From Naganishia liquefaciens (Eukaryota > Basidiomycota > Tremellomycetes > Filobasidiales > Filobasidiaceae), in contig BLZA01000011.1 of assembly GCA_013423385.1 (NCBI GenBank), positions 867,174 through 931,173 on the forward strand: a stretch of DNA of 64,000 nt. Reading direction: 5' to 3'. The position numbers were made by a program, and so were the translations under genes. Below are positions 25,270 through 39,514 of the stretch, in pieces. A model generated the notes under the pieces. The model ran no database searches, was not told where the DNA came from, and worked only from the letters and a program-made list of their open reading frames with translations. Every line of letters starts with the position of its first letter. Within the stretch, counting starts at the first letter, position 1.

Positions 25270-25769
25270 TCTGTACGGTTGTAACTTCTTCGGGAATGGC
25301 GGTGGGACCTCGAGTATAATAGATGTAGAAGCGCACGTTTTTGCATAGCCTGACCTGGCCTGTGCGGCTAGAGTCCCTTATATGCTTTGTACATAGCTCG
25401 AGTCTGTCTGACTGAATCTTGCATCCTAGCTGTCCCCTTCAAAACTCCCAGTGCCTCCAGCAGATTTTAGGCTTTACTTTGGTCATAACGACCCTTGAGC
25501 AGGTACATTGGCATCGCGGGTCCGCAGGAAGTCAGAGTCATCCGTCGGAAGAGATGTGTTTCTGCGATCCGAAATCGGTCCGAAGATGCATCTTGTTTAC
25601 AAAGCTCATGGCCGCAAGTTGCGAGCTCCACGTCATATTCCATTGCGCCAACGTGGAAGAGTGATCGACGGCAACCCATGCATTGATACAACTATTTCGG
25701 TGCTTGTAGACATCTGCGTGTTTTGTCACGCAGCCTGAACAAGGGCCCTTTCAAAAAGGCAGCAAGAGT
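25270..25769. promoter_or_regulatory. Divergent glycosyltransferase/SERCA intergenic region
   Basis: 500 bp between two divergent start codons. No gene or repeat recognised. Confidence 0.4.
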
Positions 25770-29241
<3,472 letters not shown>

Positions 29242-29414
29242 AAAGCGAACCACGTACACCTACCACCCCATAGGGGGGCAGCATGAATTATTGCATTGAT
29301 TGTACACTACACCATCACCGATATATAGCATACAGACAACACGTTTAGCCCTGGAGCTTTTTTCTTCAGTGCCGAGGTTCCGGCCCAAGAGACGCTGACT
29401 GATAAAAGCGGTAT

Positions 29415-31441
29415 TCAACGGTTATTGTTGCCGAATGCCTCCTGCACAAGGGTCTGCGGCAGCGGTCAATCAGTCTCCAGTACATGGTATCACAAAGGGA
29501 CACTTACCTTTTTGGCGATCTTTCCCATCGCATTTCGAGGAATCGCTGAATAGATCCGAAGCGCCCGGGGCACCTTGTAGACGGCAATTTTTGAGCGTAG
29601 ATCCCTACGAATGTCCTCCAGAGTCACGTCCTTTGATGCGACAACGATGGCGCCGACCTTTCAAATCAATTGTCAGCTCTGCTTGTATTTCCAAGCTGAA
29701 CCTACGATTTGTCCCCATTCTTCGTTAGGTACACCCACGACCGCAGCATCGGTAATGTAGTCCAATTCCAGCAGCGCTCTTTCCACGTCGAGCGCGCTGA
29801 GTTTCTCGCCACCGGACTGGACCGCGGCGATAGATTTCTTTGAGCATGAACGCTATTTCGCTGCGGCTCTCATCTGCGTACCTTGATGATATCCACCGAG
29901 CTCCTTCCGAAGATCTTATACATGCCGGGATGCTCCTTTGATAGAACCCCGATATCCCCTGTCTTGAACCACTCGCCGTCTTCAAATTCGGCGGCAGTGA
30001 CTTCCGGCAGATTCCAGTATTCGTTGAAAATGCCGGGTCCCTTGACTTGTATCTCGCCTTGCTCTTCTTCTGCCTCCACGAGACGGTTTTCTTCCTTGTT
30101 GAATAATCGGACGTGAACGCCTGGCAAGGGGAATCCCACGTGACCAGCTATACGCTTTGCGTTATGGAACCCGGTGCTGAGCAAGATACCGCTGAAAGTA
30201 ATGGAGAGTTATGGTGCCGTTGTCTATCAAGGAGCATATTAACTTACGTCTCGGTCATCCCATACCTCTCCAAAAGAACCTGGCCTCCTCCCACTTCTTC
30301 GTCCCATCTTCTTTTGACGCTTTCGGGCAGCGGTGCACTGCCGGAAACCTGGAGGCGCAGACTGGCGGATGCGGCGGAAGCAGCCTCTTTCTCGCTCTCC
30401 GGTAGAGCATCATAGGCTGAAATCAATCGGGCTGCAACGTGAAAGATGTCAGAGCTCGCAGGTTCATAGAGCTAAAATTACTGACTATAAACTGTCGGTA
30501 CCCCGAACATCAAGGTGATGGGTGGTTTGCCGTCCTTGTTGATCCATCTGCGCCAAACCTTGTCGCTTTGATTAGCCCTGGAATGATAATCTGCTTCTTA
30601 CATACCTGCTCTCCAAGCAACTTGGCATGCAACTCTACCGCCGCTCCCGCCCAAAGGGTTGTCAGAAGTGCAACGACGATCCCGTGAAGATGGTTCAGCG
30701 GCAAGACGTGGTATAGAAGATCCTATAGATAGGAGTAGGGAAATCATCAGACGAGAACTTGGGAGCTGCAGCTTCCCGCTCACATTTTCGTTCCACTCCC
30801 AGTACTTCACGATACTAGATACCTGCGCGGACAGCGCAGAGTGCCTAGTCACGACGCCTTTAGGTCGACCGGTCTTTATTTCATATTCAATATCTGGCGA
30901 CTATTGAGTTTTCGACCTGACTCACAGTGCCGCTGGTGAACAGCATCATGGCTTTCCGATCTCCAGACAACTCGGGCATGGAGTTGATGTTGATGGGCTT
31001 TGCTCTAGGCTGTTGCACGAAATCCGGAACCAATTTGATAGCGAGCGTGCCTTCCTGCATCTCGTGCTTAAGTGCATCTGCCCGAGCTTGGTTTTCGTCG
31101 TCGTATAGAAGCAGAGAAGCAGTGCCTTGAGATAACATGTAATGATGCTCCGGTTGCGGCAGAGATGTAAGAAGCGGAATAGCCAGTCCCCCCGCGGCGA
31201 AAGTCGCGAGCAGGGCGACGACGATTGGATAGCCCTTCTCTGCCAGTATCCCGACACGAGCATCCTGAAGGTCTGTCTGCCCAAAGGCGGCCTCCAGCTC
31301 CAGAGAATAGTTGCAGATATCCGCGTAAAGGGTTGCATAGTCGATGGTACGGTTCGATATCGTGTCAACAATGGCCGGTGCCGTAGGAGCTTGCTGGGCC
31401 CTTTGGGCGATACGCTGCAGCAGTGGGAATGAATGAGGCAT
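29415..31441 (-). CDS. Malonyl-CoA synthetase-like acyl-CoA synthetase (ACSF3 type)
   Basis: ACSF3 activates malonate to malonyl-CoA, mostly for mitochondrial fatty acid synthesis. About eight exons join to one frame. AMP-binding core motif LFTSGTTGRPKGVVTRH spans the first intron (exon 1 ends at GGC ACT). Then HVLPLNHLHGIVVALLTTLW, LMFGVPTVYTRLISAYDALP, SGSAPLP and LERYGMTETGI follow. The C-terminal lobe has GEWFKTGDIGVLS, IFGRSSVDIIKSGGEKLSAL, ALLELDYITDAAVVGVPNEE and PRNAMGKIAKK with the catalytic lysine. RSSVDIIKSGGEKLSALDVE is a close fit to ACSF3. The start ATG (31441, MPHSFPLLQRIAQRAQQAP) gives a short basic helix that may or may not be a mitochondrial leader. The gene is convergent with SERCA, about 170 bp apart. 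Confidence 0.87.
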
Positions 31442-32556
31442 GACGATGGGGAGGTCCGAATACCTCGCGCTCTACATGACCTGCATCTCAGTCTTAACCT
31501 CGACTTTTCGTCTGCCCTGGCTAGCGAATCCGGGAGATGTCGTAGTGGACCAGTGATTAGCGTGTCGGTCCGAAATAGATTTGCTTCCGGCGGTACGACC
31601 CAGACCACGCACGCACAGCAGTACAACCATTATCATGATCGTCCGTGAAGGGTGCTTCTCGGATCTCGGCTGCTTCGGTCAGTGTCCACGAAACTGAGTA
31701 GCGAATACAACATCGTGGGGTGGCTATTGCGTTTGTCTGAATCAATTTACAACAGTCCCTTGTATGTCAAAAGATCAGAGTAAATTAGACAATCAGGAGC
31801 GGAGGGGACATGTCGCAGGCACATGCTCACATGCAGGAAGCATTCAACGTGGGGAGAGGCTCCTTCCGACCCACTTTCGCAGACGCTCGCCTCTATTTTC
31901 CTAGTATCTTGGTCTGGACTGTCCTACTACAGCTTTAACGCTTTCTATAGGTACTAGGTGCAATGTCAGACAGTTTTGGAGGCTTCTTCGATCACTACTG
32001 CTGATGTTTTGGTTCCAGCTGCCCCTTTCTCAACAGGTCCGACCTATGGAGGGGTAATCTCAGACTCAAAGCTCGTACGCCGCGCTCGTACGCCGCTTCC
32101 TCGCAGCCGTGATGTGACTTGGCGCGACATGCAATCTTCCGTTCCAGCGTACAACAACATCTCCTTGCATCCGCAGAGCGCATTTATCGTCGATTAGTCG
32201 TTATACCAAGTATCTAGTAGTCTAGTCCACGAGCCGGATTTGACAAACTGCATCGCACTTGAGCTTCGTCAAGCCTTTGGAGTTTCTCGAGCGGAATGCG
32301 CAGTGACAGAATGCATTGAGGTGACCGTCTGTCCAAGGCTTCGGCTCTTGTTTCAGCGGCGGCGGACTTGACCGGCCGATCGTCAAGCAATCTATCTCGT
32401 GCACGCCTGACAGTTTGCGCGATGCGAGTCTTCTATTCATGCAACATAGCAAACCGTTATCAGGTTATCCAAGCTGTTCACGACCTTGCCGATCTCTTAC
32501 ACATCGTAACCTTAGCCTGGCGCATAACTTACTGGAAGCAGCAGCCTTTGTCAAAG
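31442..32556. promoter_or_regulatory. Divergent ACSF3-like/OPT intergenic region
   Basis: 1.1 kb between divergent starts. It carries a perfect 13-bp direct repeat, GCTCGTACGCCGC twice in a row near 32071-32097. Small frames are present but none looks like a gene. Confidence 0.35.
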
Positions 32557-35500
32557 ATGGCTGAAATCGCCCACGCGTAAGCTATTCGTCTTCTGGCGCT
32601 CCCAAACGGTATTGACGTCTCTGCTCATCGCGCTCTTCTACAGCAGTGGTTCGCGGGGTGGAGCCCGAGTATCAAGTTTTCCAGAAGAAAGGGAAGAGGA
32701 CCCGTTTGCGGACGACGAATTGCTGAAAGCACTGGAAGCCGAGTATGGTATCGAAGGCGACTTTACTGTGAGGACATTCTTATCCGGACCAAGGCGCGGT
32801 GTGAGTCTGATCGGCGTTACATAGTTGCGCGCGGTGTCTGTTGGCCTGTTAGTTGGTGTACTGTAAGTTGCTGCCAGCGTGCAAGCTGTTCGTCGCTCAT
32901 CGTGCGCCCAGTCTCGCATTCACGAACCTCTATTTCGTGCGTTGTTCCCCCTTGTGTGGTTTGATCAGATTCGATTCTGATCCCGTGATCCAGGGTCTGC
33001 AAACAGGATGGATCTCCATGATGTCACTTCAATCAGCTCTCCTGGGTTATGCCCTCTTCAAGCTGCCGCGGCCACGATTTTTGTCACGCATACCATTCCT
33101 GACGCCTTCCAACAGACCCTTTTCACCACAAGAAAATGTGGTCCTGCAGACAACCGCCGTCGCAACAGGGACACTGCCGCTCGCGGGTGGCCTTGTAGGT
33201 ATTATTCCAGCTCTGGAGCAGCTAGACTGGAAAATCGACGGCGTCCACCCTCTGAAACTCGGGTATTGGCAATTGATCGGCTGGTGCTTTGGAATATGCT
33301 TCTTTGGGTAAGGTTTTAGTGGAGATGCGCCCATCGGGGAAGCTCACGACTCTCTTGCTCACAGCGTCTTTTTGGCGGTTCCTCTGCGCAAGCAAGTGGT
33401 AAGATTTTGTCCAAGACACAAAGGCGACTTCGTTAATCGTCGAACCGTTTCTAGATTGTAAAAGAGAAGCTGGTCTTCCCATCTGGCAGTACGTCTTCCT
33501 TGACTATCGCAATTCTTCCTTGTGCTGAACAATAGTCTAGCGGCGACCGCACAGCTGATTGCCCTGCTACACCGGATTCCGCCTCCAAGTCTAAACGACA
33601 TTGCGAAATCCGAAGCACCCGCTGCTTCGGGCGGCTATCAAGCAATCCCGCGGGCAGCTTCCGCCGATACAAGGCGCTCTCGCTCTGCTGAGTCCTTTCG
33701 ACATTCCGCGTCAGGCGGCGTGGCAGACGAAGAGCCATTTAAAGTTGTCGAACCGACAATATACGATGATCCTGAGACGCAGGAGCAAATGGGAAGAGTC
33801 GACTGGTGGGTGTTGGGCTGGAGCTTTACTGCCAGCGCTGTAATCACGGTGTGTGCTGTGTGATATATGCTAGATAACATCTCTAAATCTATCATCGTCA
33901 CCAGTTTGCCGCCTTTCTTTTCCCGGTCATCTTTGCCATGCCAGTCTTCGATCTCGTCGGGGCTTTATTCGGAACGAGTCTGGCAGCAAGTTGGGCTTGG
34001 TGGTAAGTTGGCTGTCAGGATAATGGCGCGGATGACATCTGAGAAGCTTTCTCGAGGTTTTCGCCTAGTCTTTCGTATGTTGGACAAGGTATGTCTTTGT
34101 CACGCGATTGCCAGTATCGTAAGAGGAACTGATGGCACCTCACACAGGCATCATCATGGGATACCCTACCACGATCTCCATGAACCTTGGAATGATTACG
34201 GGATGGGCGATTCTGTCACCACTCGCCAAACATAAGGGATGGGCCCCTGGTCCAGTATCTTCGTCCACGGACGGTTCGCGAGGGTGGATCGTGAGTCGAA
34301 ACGCTCGATCTGAGACTTTCACTGACCTTAAATGTCTCTCTCACCAGCTCTGGGTATCCCTGGCAATCATGATCTCTGAATCCGTGATATCTCTTCTCCC
34401 GATCGCCATCTCCTATTCGGAAAGTATCGCCGCGCGGATACAGCAAGCTCGTGCTAGCCAAGCCTCTGCCAGACCAGAAGAAGACGAGGTAGAGCCGCCA
34501 GAGCGACTCGTGCCACTGTCCTGGGTCAGCGTTGGCCTGGCAGTCAGCACCGTAGCGGGCATCGTACTAGTCTGGGTGATTTTTGGCAATGAAGGCATCC
34601 GACCTTGGGCGACGGCTTTGGGTCTTGTACTGGCAAGCATCTTGAGCGTGCTGGGAGTCAGAGCATTGGGCCAAACGGATTTGAACCCCGTCGTAAGCCT
34701 TCATTTTCTCGGGCTTACCTTTCCGTCTCCGACAATGCTTCCTGTAGTCTGGAATCGGCAAAATCAGTCAACTCGTATTCGCCGTCCTCCAACCCGGAAA
34801 CGTCGTCGCCAACATCATTGCAGGAGGAGTGGCCGAGGTATGTGGGCTGCCATCTGAGAGACGTATCGACTCTAATATGTTTGCCCGGCTGCTTCTAAAG
34901 GCTGGAGCGCAACAGTAGGTTGATCCCTTATCCAGCAAACCTTCTCTGACTGACTTGGTTAATCACAAATAGGGCCGGCGATCTCATGCAAGATCTCAAG
35001 ACTGGCGCATTACTGAAAGCCTCGCCACGGTCACAATTCTATGGCCAGATGATTGGCAGTCTTGCCAGCGTCTTCGTGTCGGTGGGCGCGTACAAGCTAT
35101 ATACTAGGATCTACGAGGTGAGTCGGACTCCGGGTGTTTCCCTGGCCGAGACTGATGATCGCTGCCAGATACCGGGACCAGAGTTCCGCGTACCCACAGC
35201 TGCAATCTGGTAGGTCGGGTCGAGTTGCGGCGCGAGACCAGAGGGTACTGACTCGGCGACAGGTTGAACCTTGCTCGACTTCTTAATACAGGACACTTGC
35301 CGCCCTATACGGCCGTCTTTATGGTCGCATTCGGCGCAATTTTTGCCTTGCTTTCCCTGATCAAGTACTTGACGCCGATGATCACCTCGCGCCCTCCCAG
35401 ATGGATCGTTTATATCCCGTCCGGCATTGCTTTCGCCATTGGTTTCCTCAATACCCCTTCATTCTCGTTGGCTCGTTTGATTGGAGGATATATTGCGTAT

Positions 35501-35677
35501 CGTACGCGCAAGAACGACGAGACTCCGCTTCTCGTCATTGTTTGCGCCAGTGGATTCGTCTTGGGCGAGGGAATCATTAGTATCGTCGGACTGATCTTGA
35601 CTGGGGCAGGTCAGGGAGCCGTCAGCTGCTGGGGTTGTGGTCTCGGGGGAGGCGGATACTGCTCGGGGGGATGCTGA
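32557..35677 (+). CDS. OPT-family transporter (oligopeptide/metal-chelate, YSL-like branch)
   Basis: OPT proteins are proton-coupled plasma or vacuolar membrane carriers of small peptides or metal chelates. Many small exons: 32557-32576, 32644-32767, 32825-32862, 32912-32936 (25 nt), 32994-33307 and on to 35677. Splicing restores FTLRAVSVGLLVGVLLAFTN and LYFGLQTGWISMMSLQSALL, a strong OPT signature. Later segments: PSGTATAQLIALLHRIPPP, GIIMGYPTTISMNLGMITGW, LNPVSGIGKISQLVFAVLQP, NVVANIIAGGVAEAGAQQAG, DLMQDLKTGALLKASPRSQF and IPGPEFRVPTAAIWLNLARL. It ends in a short Gly/Cys-rich tail with four cysteines (SCWGCGLGGGGYCSGGC). About a dozen membrane helices are apparent. Substrate cannot be read from sequence. 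The start exon is only 20 nt (MAEIAHA). Confidence 0.9.
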
Positions 35678-35979
35678 GCACGGCTTGTTACGTTGTAGAA
35701 CCTCTCGATGATAGTATTCTGTGCACCATACGAACCTCGGCGGGATTCCGCGCGATTCGTACCGGGATACAAACGATGCCGCGTCAATCTACGTCGGAGA
35801 AGCCTCCAATGAGATGTTTGTCAATAGCCCACACATTCTACCAGACAGTACTGTATCACCGTAGAGCGTGCCCGTCAAAACAATCCCGTGTGTAAGAGCG
35901 AAATGCGATTCAGACCATTTGCCCCCATACAAAACATCGAAGGCGACTACCTCTATCCCTTCAAAGAAGGTCTACCCGT
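35678..35979. other. Convergent 3' region OPT/QNG1
   Basis: 302 bp of 3' flank for two convergent genes; nothing else seen. Confidence 0.4.
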
Positions 35980-37402
35980 CTAATACATTATCGTATCCCT
36001 CTCGACCATCCTCGGAACGCGCCTTAATGCCGGATCATCCTTTGCCACACTCCACAGATACCCATCTACAAGAAACACGGGAATCAGCATCCACTAGGAC
36101 AGATCAACCGCGGTCGCGCATTGCGCGCTGGCGCACTCACCGAAATCCGCCTCGGTCATCCCGCGCAACCATTCGAGTCCCTCCCGGGCGCCCAACGCCC
36201 CGGCCGCACGCTCCACGGCCACCTGTCCGGCATCGAGAGCCGCCGCACGAACGACGTACGCCTCCTCGGCCGTCAGTCGGGGTCCCTCCTTGACGCTCTT
36301 GCCCCCTGCGAGGACGCCCGTCTGGGCAGCCTTGTAGGCGGCGTCAGAGCGGGCCCAGGCTTGGAGTGTCGGGACGGTGGATTCCGAGGCGTCGATCAGG
36401 CCGAGGTGAAGGCACATGGTCGGGAGGACATTGTCGACAAACATGGGCAGAACGGCCGGGTTGGGCATGCGTGGAACACGGGTGAGGGGTCCGTCCGAGC
36501 GACGGAGGAGGAGGCGCTGGTAGATGGCAAAGATGAGGAAGAATGCCTTTTTGAAAATGTAGATCGGCTGCGGTGGGTCGAGCACGGTCGACATGTCGCG
36601 GAATCCCGGAATGAGGGTGACGATCTGGAAGAAGACAGAATCAACGGGCGTTCATCCGGTACAAACGGACCCTAAGACGCACCTTTTCCACAATGTAGTC
36701 GGCCGCCGCGACGTCCCCCTCGACGTCAATCTTACCCTCGGCCTCCCCAATGACCCGCATCACATACTCGCCCAAGCTCCCGTACCCGGCATCCAGCAAG
36801 ATCCGGCCCGTCTCATTACAGCACCCGACGACCAACTGAACGGCATCGTGCATATCTCCGCCGCGGTGGCCGACCGTCACACCGGGCAAGGACTCATGCG
36901 GCCGCTCCTGGTAAGACGAGACATTCCAGATCTGCTCGACCGTCTCGGCACCGAGGCCCGCCAACCCGCGCGCGCTCAGCAGGGATTCCCCCTCGTCAGC
37001 CGGTTGGGTAATGTACAGCCCAAACAAGAGCTTGACGACGTTTTGGTACGCGCCCTGGCCTGTAGCGGTGTGGAAGGGCTCGCGGTAGCCCGAGAGGGTG
37101 TTGAGCAAGGCGAGGACGGCGAGAAAGTTGACTTCGTCCTGGAGGGATGTGAATTTGAGGGGAAACGAGACGCCATGTTGGTTTTTGAGGCGATCAAACG
37201 TTGCTTGTGGTACGGCGGAGAGGAGGGCATCAATTGCAGAGGTGTTGATCTGACGGGAAAGAAGAGGCGCGTGAGAAGAGGCGCGCGTGGAAAGATATAC
37301 GGGCGTTACCTTGATGTTTGCGGCTTGGCGGACTGTACGCGCGGTGGATCTAACGTTGGCAATGAACTGGCCCGAGGGCGGGAACGGGGCAGGAGATGCC
37401 AT
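35980..37402 (-). CDS. QNG1: Queuosine 5'-phosphate N-glycosylase/hydrolase (QNG1, DUF2419)
   Basis: QNG1 frees queuine from queuosine 5'-phosphate, allowing salvage of the base for tRNA modification. Four exons: the first (MASPAPFPPSGQFIANVRST, ending AANIK), then from INTSAIDALLSAVP to DYIVEK, then IVTLIPGFRDMSTVLDPPQP to EADF, then a last exon ending at 35980. The body matches the family: NFLAVLALLNTLSGYREPFH, LLFGLYI, ESLPGVTVGHRGGDMHDAVQ, YIFKKAFFLIFAIYQRLL, FVDNVLPTMCLHLGLID. The last exon gives GYLWSVAKDDPALRRVPRMV then a terminal RDTIMY, the usual short aromatic ending of this family; without that splice the frame would stop earlier at 36094. Base composition is clearly GC-rich relative to the OPT gene. 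Confidence 0.88.
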
Positions 37403-37827
37403 GATGATAGGTGGTGGACGTCGAGCGATTAACGGGCGGGCGCGAGAGCAGTGGTGTTTTATAGAAAGCAAAGCAAAGGAAAGCCCGTCTTCACGCTGTG
37501 CGCACATCCATCCATCCATCCATTCCCAGTCAACGCAACGAGTCGAGTCGAGTCAGCGCGCGACTTTGTGCATCCGCCCCGCTCGATCACAAGCGGGGGC
37601 CCACACCCTCTGCTCGCGCGGAAGCTGATGCGCTGCCGGGGGAACGTCATGCTGATGACTCATGCAGCATATGCCATCCATCATCCGCGTCAGCCTCGAT
37701 CTCGATCGGCCGCTTTATCGCATCTCATATAGCCATCCACATTCCCCCCCCCGCCTTCCGTTTGTCCCTCTCTTCAAAGAACCCCCCCCCCCCACACACA
37801 AACACACGCACACAAATACCTACAAGA
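37403..37827. promoter_or_regulatory. Divergent QNG1/Ohr promoter with simple repeats
   Basis: 425 bp between divergent starts. It contains (ATCC)n at 37505-37523, a GAGTC triplet repeat at 37540-37555, a 9-C run at 37744-37752, a 12-C run at 37782-37793 and an ACACAC-rich stretch up to the Ohr ATG. Confidence 0.5.
37782..37793. repeat. 12-base C run
   Basis: Lies in the leader of the Ohr gene, followed by a CA-rich stretch. Confidence 0.9.
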
Positions 37828-38483
37828 ATGCAACGCTCCACCACTCTTCTCCGCTCCCTCCGCTCCTACGCCACCAAGGTCAACTCACACGTCACCCCAC
37901 CTCCGACCGGTCCCGTCCTCTACTCCACGCGCGTCGTCGTCGAGGGTGCGCGGAACGGGAAAGTCAAGGGGGAGAGCTTGGATTTGGGATTGACGATGAG
38001 TAAGGCGCTCGGTGGGAGTGGGGACAAGGGGAAAAGTAACCCAGAGGAGTTGTTTGCCGGTCAGTAGTTGCGCCGCGCGCGAGGCGGCACACCTCTGACT
38101 CGTTCGCTTGCACCTTTGTAGCCGGCTACGGCGCATGCTTTCAATCCGCCATGAACGCCGCCGCCATCTCGATGGGTACCAAGATCCCCAACGAATCCAA
38201 GCTCGTCTCGAGCGTCAGTCTCGTCGGCGATATGAAGAAGCTCGATATGGGACTGAGCGTCAAGATTGAGGTCGAGGGGATCAAGGGCGTGGAAAGGGAG
38301 CAATTGCAAAAGATTGTGGATCGGGCGCATGAGGTGAGTCGCACCGCAAGGGGGGGGGGGGGGCGGTGTATGGAATGGCACGGATACGATGTCCTGATGC
38401 GTTCGTTGGTCGGGGATGGCTAGGTCTGTCCGTATTCCCGCGCGACGAGGGGCAACATTCCCGTCGAGATTCTTATCAAGTAG
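37828..38483 (+). CDS. OsmC/Ohr organic hydroperoxide peroxidase, mitochondrial-type leader
   Basis: Ohr proteins are thiol peroxidases that reduce organic hydroperoxides. Three exons (37828-38059, 38122-38333, 38424-38483) give 167 residues. The N-terminus MQRSTTLLRSLRSYATKV is a typical mitochondrial presequence. The two catalytic cysteines are in EELFAAGYGACFQSAMNAAA (made by the first splice) and VCPYSRATRGNIPVEI (final exon). TGPVLYSTRVVVEGARNGKV and SLVGDMKKLDMGLSVKIEVE are the expected strands. Intron 2 carries a 14-G run (38350-38363). Ohr is best known from bacteria, but fungal mitochondrial homologues exist, so this alone does not show recent transfer; the introns and leader argue for a settled host gene. 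Confidence 0.9.
38350..38363. repeat. 14-base G run in Ohr intron 2
   Basis: Uninterrupted poly-G just downstream of the exon 2 donor. Confidence 0.9.
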
Positions 38484-39514
38484 TGGCTGGAATTCGAAGA
38501 CGCTGGATTGCGTGACGAGTGAGGGCTAGGGTGGAAATCTAAGCGAGGTTGTGCAGGACCAAGGTAAAAGAATTGTATCCAAACACTCGGCATGACATGA
38601 CAATGAATCGTCTAGCGAAGCGGGCGCCAGAGCCATATCCTGAACCACTATCCTACTCGTTCCCCGCACTTTTCTGGAGCTGCAACCTCGAGTCCCGTTA
38701 CCCCAACAACCTGGAATCATGGCCATCTCGCCTGAGAAGGCTGCAACTGGTTTGTGTCTGCCAGCCGCGCCGAAAGTCCGAGCATCCCTCAAAGCACTGC
38801 AGAGGCTGTGTATCGATTGTGCTAGAGGCAATGCCCTCACATTCTTGATCTTTACACTAAAGAGACACAGGTGTGAGCAGAGCAAAACGTTTTCCCGACA
38901 GTCGGAATCAGACCGCCGGGGTGACAGTGGAGACGGCTTTCGATCGTACCTCTTCCAACCAAGACTGCCGGAAACAGTCCCACGCTGGAAGAAACCTGAT
39001 CTACGGCGTCTTACGGAATGGAACACGCTATACAAACACACTGCCCGGCAGCCACGGTCCAACACACATGCGACTGCTGGCTGCACATTGACGGAGTGGT
39101 TCACGGATGGTGGTTTGATGCCACGTCATTTTCCCCGCCTTCCACGTCCGTCTCGGGCGGCGAATGCGGGGTAAGCTTAGCAGCTAGCGTAGCTTATGAG
39201 GCGGTGAGACATGGCTGATCGTCGTCGGCGTCACATCAGCCATCCGGGACAAGATAGACAAGATACCGACTGCCAGCATCCACCGTCAGGAATACTCATT
39301 CCCACAAATAGGCGGGACACGCAGGGGCGTCTGGCGATTCATCACGGTGCCGAAATAGCGGCCACGGGCAGACCATTGCAAGCATCAAAGGGATATTCAC
39401 TTTATCGGACATCTCGCCTTTCCCCGAGTACGGATCTGGACGTGGTCATCTAGCGCTGCGATATCCGCCCCTTCTTCTCTCCGTATCTCTTCTTCCGACC
39501 CACACGAGCCCAAC
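38484..39514. other. Intergenic region Ohr/UBE2J
   Basis: About 1 kb. A 192-codon minus frame (39104-38526) and a 151-codon plus frame (38719-39174) overlap here, but neither resembles a family or has convincing splice partners. I treat it as 3' flank plus UBE2J promoter. Confidence 0.35.

Noticed and set aside
34675-34690. A tRNA B-box-like GGATTTGAACC
   Set aside because: It is in-frame coding sequence of the OPT transporter (GQTDLNPV) and no cloverleaf or A-box surrounds it.
38526-39174. Overlapping 192- and 151-codon frames on opposite strands
   Set aside because: Neither looks like a folded protein or known family, and they exclude each other.
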